Shown here in pieces: positions 27,804 to 36,997 of a stretch of 64,000 nt of DNA (within the stretch, counting starts at the first letter, position 1; each line of letters opens with the position of its first letter). The DNA is from Methylobacterium sp. Leaf112. GTDB taxonomy: Bacteria; Pseudomonadota; Alphaproteobacteria; Rhizobiales; Beijerinckiaceae. The stretch is from contig NZ_LMNG01000029.1 of NCBI RefSeq assembly GCF_001423295.1, positions 62,001-126,000 on the forward strand, in the 5' to 3' direction. The notes beneath the pieces were generated by a model, which made no database searches, was not told the origin of the DNA, and saw nothing but the letters and a program-made list of their open reading frames with translations. The translations under genes and the position numbers were made by a program.

Positions 27804-29126
27804 CTACTTTCCGATACAGAACCCGGAGAACAGCCGATCGAGCATTTCCTCGACACCGACCCGACCCGCAACCTCGCCCAGGGCCCGCGCGGCGAGACGC
27901 AGATCTTCCGCAGCGAGTTCGGGTAGGACAGCGCCCTGCACCAAGCGGTCGAGGTGATCGCGACAGCGCGTCAGCCCCTCCCGGTGCCGCTGGCGCGTGA
28001 TGAGCGCGGCCTCGCCCCCGATCGACACCGAGGCATGGTGTTCGATGGCATCGAGAAGGGTGTCGAGCCCCTCGCCGGTCATCGCCGAGATGACGTGGCC
28101 CTCGGCGGAGCGCGAACCCTCGGACAGATCAGCCTTCGTCTGGACCCGAAGCACCGGGGGCATCGGAACGGACAGATCGGTCATGTCGGAGGTCGAACCG
28201 GCCTCCGCCAGGAGAAGCACGAGATCGGCTTGGGCGATGCGAGCCCTTGTCCGGCGGATGCCCTCGGCTTCGAGGGCGTCGCCGGCCTCGCGCAGGCCTG
28301 CCGTATCGATCAAGAGAACCGGCAAGCCGCCGAGATCGCAGCGTACCTCGATGACGTCGCGGGTCGTGCCGGGAACCGGGGAGACGATGGCCGCGTCACG
28401 CCGACTGAGGGCATTCAGCAGTGTGGATTTGCCAGCGTTCGGTGGACCGGCGAGGACGACGGTGAAGCCGTCGCGCAGGCGCTCGCCGCGCCCCCCGTCA
28501 TCGAGGGCGGCGGCGATGGCATCGCGGATCACCCGGGCCTTGGCAAACAGGGCGGCGTCGAGGGCATCGTCGTCGACATCGCCCTCGTCGGAGAAATCGA
28601 GGGCGGCTTCGACGCCGGCGAGGAGATCGATGAGGCGGTCGCGCCACGCCGCGACCCGACGACCGAGTGCACCGTCGAGTTGGCGCAGGGCCTGGCGGCG
28701 CTGGGCTTCTGTTTCGGCGTCGATGAGGTCGGCGATGCCCTCGGCCTCGGTGAGACCCAGGCGACCGTTGAGGAAGGCGCGCCGGGTGAAGGCTCCCGGC
28801 TCGGCCGGAATGCATCCGGGAAGAGCCGCAAGGGCACCCAGCACCGCCGCGCGGACGGACGGACCGCCATGGAGATGGAGTTCGGCCATGTCTTCGCCCG
28901 TGAACGTGCCGGGTCCCGGCATCCACACGACGAGGGCCTGATCCAAGATCTCCTGCACTTGCGGCGCCTGCAGGGTTCGCAGGACGAGGCGACGGGGAGC
29001 GGGGAGGGAGCCCGACAGGCGGATCAGGACCGATGCGGAGGCGGGGCCGCTGATCCGGATCACCGCGACAGCAGCGCGGCCGAAGCCACTCGCCGGCGCG
29101 AAGATCGTGGGGGGCTGGTCCATCAC
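27804..29126 (-). CDS. mnmE: tRNA modification GTPase MnmE (TrmE)
   Basis: A 440-residue MnmE. The N-terminal folate-binding domain has [13 protein letters not shown], then a helical domain, then a G domain with [15 protein letters not shown] (G1), DTAGLR (G3) and TKAD (G4), and the C-terminal CIGK motif needed for the modification reaction. It binds methylene-THF and partners with MnmG for U34 modification. The start could be the first or second of two adjacent ATG codons. It is 180 bases downstream of rho. Confidence 0.95.
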   Translation of the reverse strand: MMDQPPTIFAPASGFGRAAVAVIRISGPASASVLIRLSGSLPAPRRLVLRTLQAPQVQEILDQALVVWMPGPGTFTGEDMAELHLHGGPSVRAAVLGALAALPGCIPAEPGAFTRRAFLNGRLGLTEAEGIADLIDAETEAQRRQALRQLDGALGRRVAAWRDRLIDLLAGVEAALDFSDEGDVDDDALDAALFAKARVIRDAIAAALDDGGRGERLRDGFTVVLAGPPNAGKSTLLNALSRRDAAIVSPVPGTTRDVIEVRCDLGGLPVLLIDTAGLREAGDALEAEGIRRTRARIAQADLVLLLAEAGSTSDMTDLSVPMPPVLRVQTKADLSEGSRSAEGHVISAMTGEGLDTLLDAIEHHASVSIGGEAALITRQRHREGLTRCRDHLDRLVQGAVLPELAAEDLRLAARALGEVAGRVGVEEMLDRLFSGFCIGK

Positions 29127-29260
29127 GGGGCAGTCACAAGCTTAATGGCTAATTTCATAAGCCGGCAAGAGATATAGTTTCCGGCGGAATTCGTTGTTTT
29201 TTAACAATGACTTGCGTGCCGCGCCGGTCTGACACTCGGTCGGAACGAAACGAATTTTTC

Positions 29261-29294
29261 GGCCCCCTCCCACGCCAAAGGAAAGGAGGGGGCC
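29261..29294. terminator. Hairpin downstream of rho
   Basis: A perfect 10-bp stem, GGCCCCCTCC and GGAGGGGGCC, with a 14-base loop, 13 bases past the rho stop. On the minus strand the trailing sequence is A-rich rather than T-rich, so it is an imperfect intrinsic terminator or an mRNA-stabilising hairpin between rho and mnmE. Confidence 0.6.
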
Positions 29295-29306
29295 TTCTCG
29301 AAAAGC

Positions 29307-30650
29307 TCAGGTGTTCATCGAGTCGAAGAAGTCGTTGTTGCTCTTGGTCTGGCGCAGCTTGTCCATGAGGAACTCGATGGCGTCGGTGACGCCCATCGGG
29401 TTGAGGATGCGGCGCAGCACGTAGGTCTTCTTGAGCGAGTCCGGCGGAACCAGGAGCTCTTCCTTGCGGGTGCCCGAGCGGGTGATGTCGATTGCCGGGA
29501 AGATGCGCTTGTCCGAGACCTTGCGGTCCAGGATGATCTCGGAGTTGCCAGTGCCCTTGAACTCCTCGAAGATCACCTCATCCATGCGCGAGCCGGTGTC
29601 GATGAGGGCGGTCGCGATGATCGAGAGCGAGCCGCCTTCCTCGATGTTGCGGGCGGCACCGAAGAAGCGCTTCGGCCGCTGTAGGGCGTTGGCGTCGACG
29701 CCGCCGGTCAGCACCTTGCCGGAGGACGGCACCACGGTGTTGTAGGCCCGGCCGAGGCGGGTGATCGAATCGAGCAGGATGACCACGTCGCGGCCGTGCT
29801 CCACGAGGCGCTTGGCCTTCTCGATCACCATCTCGGCCACCTGCACGTGACGAGTGGCCGGCTCGTCGAAGGTCGAGGCGATGACCTCGCCCTTCACCGA
29901 GCGGATCATGTCGGTCACTTCCTCGGGGCGCTCGTCGATGAGCAGCACGATGAGGTAGCATTCCGGGTGGTTGATGGTGATCGACTGAGCGATGTTCTGC
30001 ATCAGCACGGTCTTGCCCGTGCGCGGCGGCGCCACGATCAGGGCGCGCTGGCCCTTACCGATGGGGGCGACGATGTCGATGATCCGAGGGCTGAAATCTT
30101 TCTTCGGCGGATTGTCCAGTTCGAGCTTGAAGCGCTGCGTCGGGAACAGCGGCGTCAGGTTGTCGAAGTGGACCTTGTGCTTGATCTTCTCCGGGTTCTC
30201 GAAGTTGATCGTGTTGACCTTGAGCAGGGCGAAATAGCGCTCGCCGTCCTTCGGACCCCGGATCGGCCCCTCCACCGTGTCGCCCGTGCGCAGGCCGAAT
30301 CGGCGGATCTGGGTCGGCGAGATGTAGATGTCGTCGGGACCCGGCAGGTAGTTCGAATCGGACGAGCGCAGGAAGCCGAAGCCGTCCTGCAGCACTTCGA
30401 CGGTGCCGGCGCCGATGATCTCGACCTCCTTGGCCGCGAGCTGCTTCAGGATGGCGAACATCAGCTCCTGCTTGCGCATGGTCGAGGCGTTCTCGACCTC
30501 GACCTCTTCGGCGAAAGCGATCAGGTCGGTCGGCGTCTTCGACTTGAGATCCTGGAGCTTGACCTCGCGCTTGCTATCGAGATCGGCGGCGGCAAGGCCG
30601 CCCTCGGCCAGCGAATCCACGGGTTCAAGGGCGTCGTATGAGGCTGTCAT
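29307..30650 (-). CDS. rho: Transcription termination factor Rho
   Basis: A 447-residue Rho hexameric helicase. The N-terminal RNA-binding domain has [21 protein letters not shown], the P-loop is [17 protein letters not shown] near residue 205, Walker B is [17 protein letters not shown], and the secondary RNA site is in [23 protein letters not shown]. It ends untranslated or structured transcripts. ATG 30650 gives the full family length. The region just upstream has two tandem copies of a 14-mer that would lie in the rho leader. Confidence 0.95.
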   Translation of the reverse strand: MTASYDALEPVDSLAEGGLAAADLDSKREVKLQDLKSKTPTDLIAFAEEVEVENASTMRKQELMFAILKQLAAKEVEIIGAGTVEVLQDGFGFLRSSDSNYLPGPDDIYISPTQIRRFGLRTGDTVEGPIRGPKDGERYFALLKVNTINFENPEKIKHKVHFDNLTPLFPTQRFKLELDNPPKKDFSPRIIDIVAPIGKGQRALIVAPPRTGKTVLMQNIAQSITINHPECYLIVLLIDERPEEVTDMIRSVKGEVIASTFDEPATRHVQVAEMVIEKAKRLVEHGRDVVILLDSITRLGRAYNTVVPSSGKVLTGGVDANALQRPKRFFGAARNIEEGGSLSIIATALIDTGSRMDEVIFEEFKGTGNSEIILDRKVSDKRIFPAIDITRSGTRKEELLVPPDSLKKTYVLRRILNPMGVTDAIEFLMDKLRQTKSNNDFFDSMNT

Positions 30651-30679
30651 GGGAATTCAAAACCTGGGAATTCAAAACC
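30651..30679. repeat. Tandem 14-bp repeat in the rho leader
   Basis: GGGAATTCAAAACC occurs at 30651-30664 and 30666-30679, a 15-base period, directly against the rho start codon. On the rho strand it reads GGTTTTGAATTCCC twice. It is a possible site for rho autoregulation, or a simple duplication that includes EcoRI-like sequence. Confidence 0.6.
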
Positions 30680-30915
30680 GCGGCAGGACGGACGGAAGGG
30701 CGGAATGCATTCTGGGATGGAGTCGCCGGGCGCGGTGAAGGCGCCTTTGGTCGGAGCGTCGAAGGGGGACGGCTCCGCGCATCGTCTTGAGGGAGCCTTG
30801 GGGCTCACGGGATGCAGCACGGCATAACGAGGAGGGAGTTCAGCCCTATCGTGATTCTCGATTTTTCTCAAGCCCTCAACCGGGACCGGCACGACCCGCC
30901 CCCGGGACGCGCCTA

Positions 30916-31557
30916 TCAGCGGCGGCGCAGGCGAACGTAGAGGGCCCCGGCTCCGCCGTGGTGACGGGCCGCTTCCTCGAAACCGAGCACGATGCTGCGC
31001 AGCTCGGGCGCGCGCAGCCAATGCGGAACACTGCGGCGCAGGACCCCGCGCTCCGAGAAGGCGTCGTTGTAATCCATCCCACCCTTGCCCGTGACGACGA
31101 GCACATGGGTGTGGCCGGCTGCCCGTGCCCGCATGAGGAACCCGGTCAGCGCGCCGTGGGCCTGGGCCTGATACATCCCGTGGAGATCGATCCGGGCATC
31201 GACCTGAAGCGCGCCGCGCCGAAAAGCGAGACGGACGCGGCGCTCGAGCCCGGGCGCCAGGGCGGGAGCCGCGACCGGCGGGGCGACAACGGGAGCGGGG
31301 AGGGCCGGAGGCGGATTGGGTTTCAGGGTGACGCGTTTCGCCGGCGGCTTTACGGCCGGCTTCGCAGGCGTCGCGGACGAAGGCTTGTGAGCCGGCTTCG
31401 CACCGGCCTTCGGCAGCGGCGTGGCGGGCGGATTGGCGTCCGGCGCTTTCGGCTTGGGCTTGGACTTCGCGCGCAGGGGCGTGATCAGGCGGGCGATCTC
31501 ACCCCACAGGTAAGCGTCCTCGCCGGAGAGGCCACGGGGTCGGCGGGGGAGTCTCAT
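30916..31557 (-). CDS. Smr domain protein
   Basis: A 213-residue protein with a Pro/Ala/Lys-rich N-terminal half and a C-terminal Smr (MutS-related) domain: ARIDLHGMYQAQAHGAL and VLVVTGKGG, the D-L-H-G and G-K-G hallmarks. Smr domains can be nicking nucleases or RNA-binding modules; this short form is typical of alphaproteobacteria and lies next to mltA. The start overlaps the mltA stop (ATGA). The last residues (LYVRLRRR) close the fold. Confidence 0.85.
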   Translation of the reverse strand: MRLPRRPRGLSGEDAYLWGEIARLITPLRAKSKPKPKAPDANPPATPLPKAGAKPAHKPSSATPAKPAVKPPAKRVTLKPNPPPALPAPVVAPPVAAPALAPGLERRVRLAFRRGALQVDARIDLHGMYQAQAHGALTGFLMRARAAGHTHVLVVTGKGGMDYNDAFSERGVLRRSVPHWLRAPELRSIVLGFEEAARHHGGAGALYVRLRRR

Positions 31558-32870
31558 GGTTGGGTCGGGGCGAGGGCAGGGGCCTTCGGGGGGACCTCGG
31601 CGGGGGCCTTCGGGGGGACCTCGGCGGGGGCCTTCGAAGAGACCTCGGGAGAGGCCTTGGCCTCGCCGGAACGGGGCAGCAGCACGACGAAGCCGGCCGT
31701 CGCCCGTAGGTTGCCGGCGGCGACACCCGCAGCCTCGCCGGTGCCGAGGTAGAGATCGCCCCGGGCCGGGCCGACGATGGCCGAACCGGTGTCGGCCGCG
31801 ATGGCGAGGCGCGCGGTCCGGGAATCGCCGGCGGCTTCGAGCCAGAACGGCAGGCCGTAGCGCCACAGGGTGGAATCCACCGCGAGGCTGTGTCCGGGGC
31901 TCAGCGCGGCGCCGGCGGCCCCCGGGGGGCCGAGCGACGGGTCCTCGACGGGCGCCAGCTTGAAGAAGATGTACGATTCGTTGCGGCGCATCAGGCGGCG
32001 GGCCGTCTCGGGGTTGTCCCACAGCCAGCCCGTCCAGCGCGCCAGGGTGAGGCCGTCCAGGGGCAGATGGCCCTCGGTGACGATGAGTTTGCCGATGGAG
32101 GTGTAGGGCCGGCCGTTGCGCCCGTCATAGAGCACCCGCACCGTCCGGCCGTCGGTCAGGCGCACCCGCCCCGAGCCCTGGACCTGCAGCACGAACAGGT
32201 CGACGGGGTCGAGCCAGAGCAGCGCCTTGGCGACCTCCCCCAGGGCTCCGTCCTCGATGGCGGCACGGGTGGGATAGGGGGCCAGCCCCGTCTCCGTCCG
32301 GCGCGCGGCGCGGAGCGCCGGATCGAGGCCCGTTCGGGTCTCGCCGGGCTCCAGGCTCACGAGGTCGTCGGGCCGGGCGAGGACGGGCGCGGTGAAGCCC
32401 GGAGCCGCGACGGACGAGCCCGTGAGTTCCGGCTCGAAATACCCGGTCAGGAATCCCGCCCGGCGCTCGGGAACGCCGTCAACCGCGGGGCGGACGATCC
32501 GGTAGGCGTCGAACGCCGTAGCGAAGAAGGCGGCCGCGCCCTCGGGCGGGACGGCGGCGGCGCGGGCGCAGGCCGCCGCGAGATCGCCCGCATCGCCGGC
32601 GACCGACGGCGCCATCGGGACGGGGGCCGCCGCGCAGGTCCGGCGGAAGGCTTCGAGGGCACGGACCGGATCGGGACCGGGAAAGCCCGGCAGGCGCGCG
32701 AGATCGACCCACTCCAGCACCGCTCCGCCCGAGACCACTGCGCTCAAGACCCCTCCGCCCGAGACCGCTCCGCCCAAGCGCAGCGGCTCGGCCGCGTGGG
32801 CGACCGAGCCGGGGAGGGGAGGGCAGAGGGCGAGGGCGGCCAGGGCCGCGCCGAGGGCGAGTGGTCGCAC
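31554..32870 (-). CDS. mltA: Membrane-bound lytic murein transglycosylase A
   Basis: A 438-residue MltA with a GTG start and a signal peptide ending near AHAAEP. The MltA and 3D-fold domains are visible: GFLTGYFEPELTGS near residue 150, LLWLDPVDLFVLQVQGSGR near 235, NESYIFFKL near 315 and the 3D-type AADTGSAIVGPARGDLYLG near 376. It cleaves peptidoglycan to 1,6-anhydro products. Two near-perfect 24-bp repeats (AEVPPKAP) stretch the C-terminal tail. It is coupled to the Smr gene and 14 bases downstream of the Tim44 gene, forming an operon. Confidence 0.9.
   Translation of the reverse strand: MRPLALGAALAALALCPPLPGSVAHAAEPLRLGGAVSGGGVLSAVVSGGAVLEWVDLARLPGFPGPDPVRALEAFRRTCAAAPVPMAPSVAGDAGDLAAACARAAAVPPEGAAAFFATAFDAYRIVRPAVDGVPERRAGFLTGYFEPELTGSSVAAPGFTAPVLARPDDLVSLEPGETRTGLDPALRAARRTETGLAPYPTRAAIEDGALGEVAKALLWLDPVDLFVLQVQGSGRVRLTDGRTVRVLYDGRNGRPYTSIGKLIVTEGHLPLDGLTLARWTGWLWDNPETARRLMRRNESYIFFKLAPVEDPSLGPPGAAGAALSPGHSLAVDSTLWRYGLPFWLEAAGDSRTARLAIAADTGSAIVGPARGDLYLGTGEAAGVAAGNLRATAGFVVLLPRSGEAKASPEVSSKAPAEVPPKAPAEVPPKAPALAPTQP
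31579..31650 (-). repeat. 24-bp tandem repeat in the mltA tail
   Basis: A 24-base unit with core GGGGCCTTCGGGGGGACCTC is present twice exactly and a third time with changes. It codes AEVPPKAP repeats at the MltA C-terminus, probably a flexible wall-contacting tail. Confidence 0.65.
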
Positions 32871-32884
32871 GCGGTCCGGAGGGG

Positions 32885-33610
32885 TCAGGCGCCGGCTTCG
32901 GTGGCGACGAGCTGCCAGTTCGGGTCGCGGGTGCCGAGCGTCCGGGCGAAGGTCCACACGTCGGGCACCTCGACCACGGTCTCGGCACTGCCGTCGATCA
33001 CCTGGCCCTGCGCGTTGCGGGTCGCGGTGATGAGGTGGGACAGGAAGTGCACCGTCACCTGGGCGACGCGGTTCTTCACGTCGACGGCGACGATCTCGGC
33101 CTTGTCGAGGGAGACGAAGGTGGTCTCGACCACTTCCTTCCGGCCCTCGCGGGCGTCGATCTCGCGCTCGAAGCCTTCGCAGACCTCCCGCGAGAGCAGG
33201 CTGCGCAGTGTCTTGCGGTCGCCCTTGGCGAAGGCGATCACGATGGCCTCGTAGGCCGACTTGGCACCCTCGACGAAGCCGCGCGGATCGAAACCGGGCT
33301 CCACCTGCACCACCGCTTCGAGGCCGTTGGCGATGGCCGAGCCCGGCTCGGCGATGCCGCGCCAGTCGCGGACCTCCGCCTTGGGGGCCGCTTGGCTCCG
33401 GTCGGCCTGCGCACGGTCGGCGCCGGGCAGGCGAACCACGTTGTCGCCCTCCGTCCGGTTGGCCGGGGGCTCCGTGCGGCTGCGGTCCACGGGCTTGAAC
33501 GGCGAGCGTTCCGCTCCGGTCTTCTGGCCGAGCACCGAGCGCAGCCGCCAGATCACGAACACCGCCAGGGCGAGGAAGATCAAGGTCGTCAAGTCGAAGG
33601 AGTCCTGCAT
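32885..33610 (-). CDS. Tim44/TimA-type membrane protein
   Basis: A 241-residue Tim44-domain protein. An N-terminal helix (about residues 8-24, TTLIFLALAVFVIWRLRS) anchors it, a polar linker follows to about 85, and the C-terminal domain has GFDPRGFVEGAKSAYEAIVIAFAKGD and KEVVETTFVSLDKAEIVAVDV, both typical of the family. The bacterial role of Tim44-like proteins is membrane transport or assembly; details are unknown. It is first in the operon with mltA and smr and is divergent from secB. Confidence 0.85.
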   Translation of the reverse strand: MQDSFDLTTLIFLALAVFVIWRLRSVLGQKTGAERSPFKPVDRSRTEPPANRTEGDNVVRLPGADRAQADRSQAAPKAEVRDWRGIAEPGSAIANGLEAVVQVEPGFDPRGFVEGAKSAYEAIVIAFAKGDRKTLRSLLSREVCEGFEREIDAREGRKEVVETTFVSLDKAEIVAVDVKNRVAQVTVHFLSHLITATRNAQGQVIDGSAETVVEVPDVWTFARTLGTRDPNWQLVATEAGA

Positions 33611-34089
33611 CACCGATCCTGATCGTGGCCGTCGCACGACAGCTGAAGTTCGAGGGGCTCCGGAAACCCCGCATCCCGCGCGTTGCGAGTCCGTTACCAA
33701 ACTCCCGCACCAAACTCCCGTCGCACCGTCGCGCCCGGAGCCCGATCCAACCATGGATCCGGCCATGGGCGGGAGTTTTGCAAGCACTCTTAGCCGAGGC
33801 CCGCGCCGGGAGCGAGCCGGGTCGTTCAACCCGACCCGTCGAGCGCGCCCGCCGCAACGCCGTGGTGCGTTCTCGGCCTGCCGCGTTGTCCGGGATATGG
33901 TGCGTGCCCGGCCCGGTTCCAGCCGCCGCCAGCCGGCGCCTTGTTCGCACCGGATGGGCATGATAGCGCGCTCTCGCACCGGATGGGTGGTCGCAACCGT
34001 CGCAAGCACACAAGAACTGGCTCGGTCGCCGGCCCGCATGTGCTCCCAAGGATCGCGCCCCCAGGGCTCTTGAGAAGGACGACAACGCC
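33611..34089. promoter_or_regulatory. Repeat-rich intergenic region between tim44 and secB
   Basis: A 479-base gap without a convincing gene. It has two adjacent copies of ACCAAACTCCCG (33696-33720), an inverse of that element, CGGGAGTTT, at 33770, the palindrome CCATGG-ATCCGG-CCATGG between them, and two copies of TCGCACCGGATGGG (33945-33958 and 33974-33987). It must carry the promoters for both genes; the repeats may be regulator sites. Confidence 0.5.
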
Positions 34090-34596
34090 ATGGCCGACAC
34101 ATCGGCACCGAACGGGAACGGTGGCGCCACGGCGCAGGCCGAGGACCAGCTCCCCGCCATCAACGCCCTGGGGCAATACGCCAAGGATCTCTCCTTCGAG
34201 AATCCGAACGCCCCGCGCTCGCTTCAGCCCCAGGAATCCGCGCCGCAGATCAACATCCAGGTCAACGTCAACGCCAAGCAGCTCGCCGAAGAGGACTTCG
34301 AGGTCGAGCTGACCCTGGAGGGCGACGCCAAGACCGGCACCGAGGTGCTGTTCGCGTTCGAGCTGACCTATGCCGGCATCTTCCGCATGCGCAACATCCC
34401 GCAGGACCAGCTGCATCCGGCCGTGATGATCGAGTGCCCGCGCCTGCTGTTCCCGTTCGCGCGCCAGATCGTCGCCGAGGCCGTGCGCAATGGCGGCTTC
34501 CCGCCGCTCTACATCGACCCCATCGATTTCGTCGGCCTCTACCGCCAGAAGGCGATGGAAGCGCAAGGCGCCGAGACCGGCCCGCTCTCGTCCTGA
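34090..34596 (+). CDS. secB: Protein-export chaperone SecB
   Basis: A 168-residue SecB. The chaperone tetramer binds unfolded preproteins and hands them to SecA. Motifs are [13 protein letters not shown] near residue 34, [13 protein letters not shown] near 76, [15 protein letters not shown] near 98 and the C-terminal [32 protein letters not shown] block. The start has GAAGGA about ten bases upstream. A strong terminator follows. In other alphaproteobacteria secB is also close to dnaQ and the origin. Confidence 0.95.
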   Translation: MADTSAPNGNGGATAQAEDQLPAINALGQYAKDLSFENPNAPRSLQPQESAPQINIQVNVNAKQLAEEDFEVELTLEGDAKTGTEVLFAFELTYAGIFRMRNIPQDQLHPAVMIECPRLLFPFARQIVAEAVRNGGFPPLYIDPIDFVGLYRQKAMEAQGAETGPLSS

Positions 34597-34641
34597 GCCC
34601 GAGCGGTTCCCCGACGTCGCTTCGTCGAGCGAACGCTTTTT

Positions 34642-34671
34642 GCCCCGGCCTCACGGCCGGGGCTTTTCTTT
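34642..34671 (+). terminator. Intrinsic terminator after secB
   Basis: GCCCCGGCC and GGCCGGGGC form a perfect 9-bp stem around TCAC, followed by TTTTCTTT. It lies 45 bases after the secB stop and is a textbook intrinsic terminator. Confidence 0.9.
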
Positions 34672-34770
34672 GCCGTATCGTCCCCGTCGCAGACCGTGGT
34701 CCTGTGCCGGAATGAAGCTGGAACAGCACGACGCCCGGCCGGTTACCCGCCTTTCGCGCAGGAGGGGCCT

Positions 34771-35256
34771 ATGACGGACCAGGAGAACCGGACACTGACC
34801 GTCTCCGAGCCCGGGGCCGTGCCGTGGCTCAGTGTGGTGTTCGGCTACGGACCGATGCTGCCCTTCGCAGCGGGCGCGGCGGCCGCGTGGTGGCTCGGCG
34901 GGGTCTGGGGCGAGCTGGCTCTGTCCCTCACCACCCTGTGGGGCTGCGCGATCCTGCTGTTCCTCTCCGGCGTCCGGCGCGGCCTTAGCTTCCGCACGGA
35001 GGGCGGTCCGACCTGGGTCCAGATCGCCACGATGCTGGCCCTGTTCCTCCTCGGCTTCTGCGCCCTCGTGCTCACGACCGGCGGCGCGACCGGCCCCGCG
35101 CTCATTCTGCTCATCGTCGGATTCGCCGGGATCGCCGTGCTCGATCCCATCGCGGCGCGCCGGGGCGAAGCGCCCCTGTTCTTCGCGCGCCTGCGTCCGC
35201 TCCAGATCCCCATCGCGATTCTGAGCCTTTGCGCGCTCCTCGCCCTGAAGCTGTAG
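34771..35256 (+). CDS. DUF3429 family membrane protein
   Basis: A 161-residue integral membrane protein with five hydrophobic segments; the pattern VPWLSVVFGYGPMLPFAAGAAAAWWL and the central ILLFLSGVRRGLSF are characteristic of DUF3429. Function is unknown. An excellent Shine-Dalgarno (AGGAGGGG ending at 34767) fixes the start at 34771. It is 174 bases after secB, behind a terminator, and 122 bases before hisS. Confidence 0.8.
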   Translation: MTDQENRTLTVSEPGAVPWLSVVFGYGPMLPFAAGAAAAWWLGGVWGELALSLTTLWGCAILLFLSGVRRGLSFRTEGGPTWVQIATMLALFLLGFCALVLTTGGATGPALILLIVGFAGIAVLDPIAARRGEAPLFFARLRPLQIPIAILSLCALLALKL

Positions 35257-35378
35257 ATCGGCGCCGCACTCGGTCCGGGTGCCGGCCGCGCTCGTGATGC
35301 CGGCCGCGCTTGCCGCTCCGGCCCCCCCGCGATAGAGCCCGCGCAACCCCCAAAAACCCTCCGCAGAGCGAAACCACC

Positions 35379-36902
35379 ATGGCCAAGGCCGATTCCCACC
35401 AGGCCGACACCCTGAAGCCGCGCCTGCCGCGCGGGTTCGTCGACCGCCGCGCGGACGAGATCGCCGCCCAGCACCGGATGCTGGAGACGATCCGCCAGAG
35501 CTTCGAACTCTACGGCTTCGAGGCCCTCGAGACCCCGTTCGTCGAATACACCGAGGCGCTCGGCAAGTTCCTGCCCGACCTCGACCGGCCGAACGAGGGC
35601 GTGTTCTCGTTCCAGGACGACGACGAATCCTGGCTGTCGCTGCGCTACGACCTCACGGCGCCGCTGGCCCGCCACGTCGCCGAGCATTTCGATTCCATCC
35701 CCAAGCCCTACCGCAGCTTCCGCGCCGGCTACGTCTTCCGCAATGAGAAGCCCGGCCCGGGGCGCTTCCGCCAGTTCATGCAGTTCGACGCCGACATCGT
35801 CGGGGCCGGCACCGTCGCGGCGGATGCCGAGATCTGCATGCTCATGGCCGACACCCTGGAGAAGCTCGGGCTCACCGGCCAGTTCGTCGTCAAGGTGAAC
35901 AACCGCAAGGTGCTCGACGGCGTCATGGAGGCCATCGGCCTCGCGGGCGCCGACAAGGCGGGCCAGCGCCTCACCGTGCTGCGCGCCATCGACAAGCTCG
36001 ACCGCCTCGGGCCCGACGGCGTGCGCGACCTTCTCGGTGCCGGCCGCAAGGACGAGAGCGGCGACTTCACCAAGGGCGCCGGCCTCGATGCGGCGGCGGT
36101 GGAGCGCATCCTCGCCTACGTCTCGTTCCAGTCCGCCCCCGTGGAGGGCGCCGACCGCATGGCGTTCTGGGAGCAGTTCTTCGGCACCTGGACCGAGGTG
36201 GTGGGCGATTCGGTGACCGGCCGCGAGGGGATCGCCGAACTCCACGCGATGATGCGCCTGTGCGCGGCGGCCGGCTACGGCTTCGACCGGATCCGCGCCG
36301 ACCCCAGCGTGGTGCGCGGCCTCGAATACTACACCGGCCCGGTCTACGAGGCGGAGCTGACCTTCCCGGTCGTGAACGAGGACGGCCAGACCGTGCGCTT
36401 CGGCTCGGTGGCGGGCGGCGGGCGCTACGACGGTCTCGTCGGGCGGTTCCGCTCGGAGCCGGTGCCGGCCACCGGCTTCTCCATCGGCGTCTCGCGCCTG
36501 TTCTCGGCGCTCCAGCTCACCGGGAGCCCGCTCCTGGAGGGCACAAGCAAGCCCGGCCCCGTGGTCGTGCTGGTGCTGGATCGTGAAAACATCGCCGATT
36601 ACCAGCGCCTCGTCGCGGCCTTGCGCGGCGAAGGCATCCGGGCCGAGCTCTACCTCGGTGGCTCCGGCATGAAGGCGCAGATGAAGTATGCCGACCGGCG
36701 GGGTTCCCCCTGCGCCATCATCCAGGGCTCGAACGAGCGCGAGGCCGGCGAGGTCCAGATCAAGGACCTCATCGAGGGCGCCAAGGCCGCCGAGGGCATC
36801 AGCAGCAACGCCGAGTGGAAGGCCGCCCGGCCGGCGCAGTTCTCGGTGCCGGAGGCCGAGATGGTCGCGCGGGTGCGCGAAGTCCTGGCGCGGCACTACT
36901 AG
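35379..36902 (+). CDS. hisS: Histidyl-tRNA synthetase
   Basis: A class II histidyl-tRNA synthetase of 507 residues, the long alphaproteobacterial form. Motif 2 is [29 protein letters not shown] near residue 115, and the histidine-binding loop is [17 protein letters not shown] near 310. The C-terminal anticodon-binding domain runs from about residue 400. It does not sit beside hisZ-hisG, which are 15 kb away across the origin. It is ended by a strong hairpin. Confidence 0.95.
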   Translation: MAKADSHQADTLKPRLPRGFVDRRADEIAAQHRMLETIRQSFELYGFEALETPFVEYTEALGKFLPDLDRPNEGVFSFQDDDESWLSLRYDLTAPLARHVAEHFDSIPKPYRSFRAGYVFRNEKPGPGRFRQFMQFDADIVGAGTVAADAEICMLMADTLEKLGLTGQFVVKVNNRKVLDGVMEAIGLAGADKAGQRLTVLRAIDKLDRLGPDGVRDLLGAGRKDESGDFTKGAGLDAAAVERILAYVSFQSAPVEGADRMAFWEQFFGTWTEVVGDSVTGREGIAELHAMMRLCAAAGYGFDRIRADPSVVRGLEYYTGPVYEAELTFPVVNEDGQTVRFGSVAGGGRYDGLVGRFRSEPVPATGFSIGVSRLFSALQLTGSPLLEGTSKPGPVVVLVLDRENIADYQRLVAALRGEGIRAELYLGGSGMKAQMKYADRRGSPCAIIQGSNEREAGEVQIKDLIEGAKAAEGISSNAEWKAARPAQFSVPEAEMVARVREVLARHY

Positions 36903-36931
36903 GGCACCGCCTCGGTGAACGATGCCAAGCG

Positions 36932-36963
36932 AAAGGGCGGGGGGACGCATCCCCCCGCCCTTT
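36932..36963. terminator. Strong hairpin between hisS and ssuA
   Basis: A perfect 14-bp stem (AAAGGGCGGGGGGA and its complement) around CGCA. It lies between convergent genes and has A/T runs at its base on both sides, so it is likely bidirectional. Confidence 0.85.
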
Positions 36964-36997
36964 CGCGTTTCGTCGTCACTCCGTGTGGATTCGGGTT

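Noticed and set aside
32871..34184. N-terminal extension of MltA across the tim44 gene
   Set aside because: It would be antisense-frame sequence over a real gene on the same strand; the GTG at 32870 begins a proper signal peptide.
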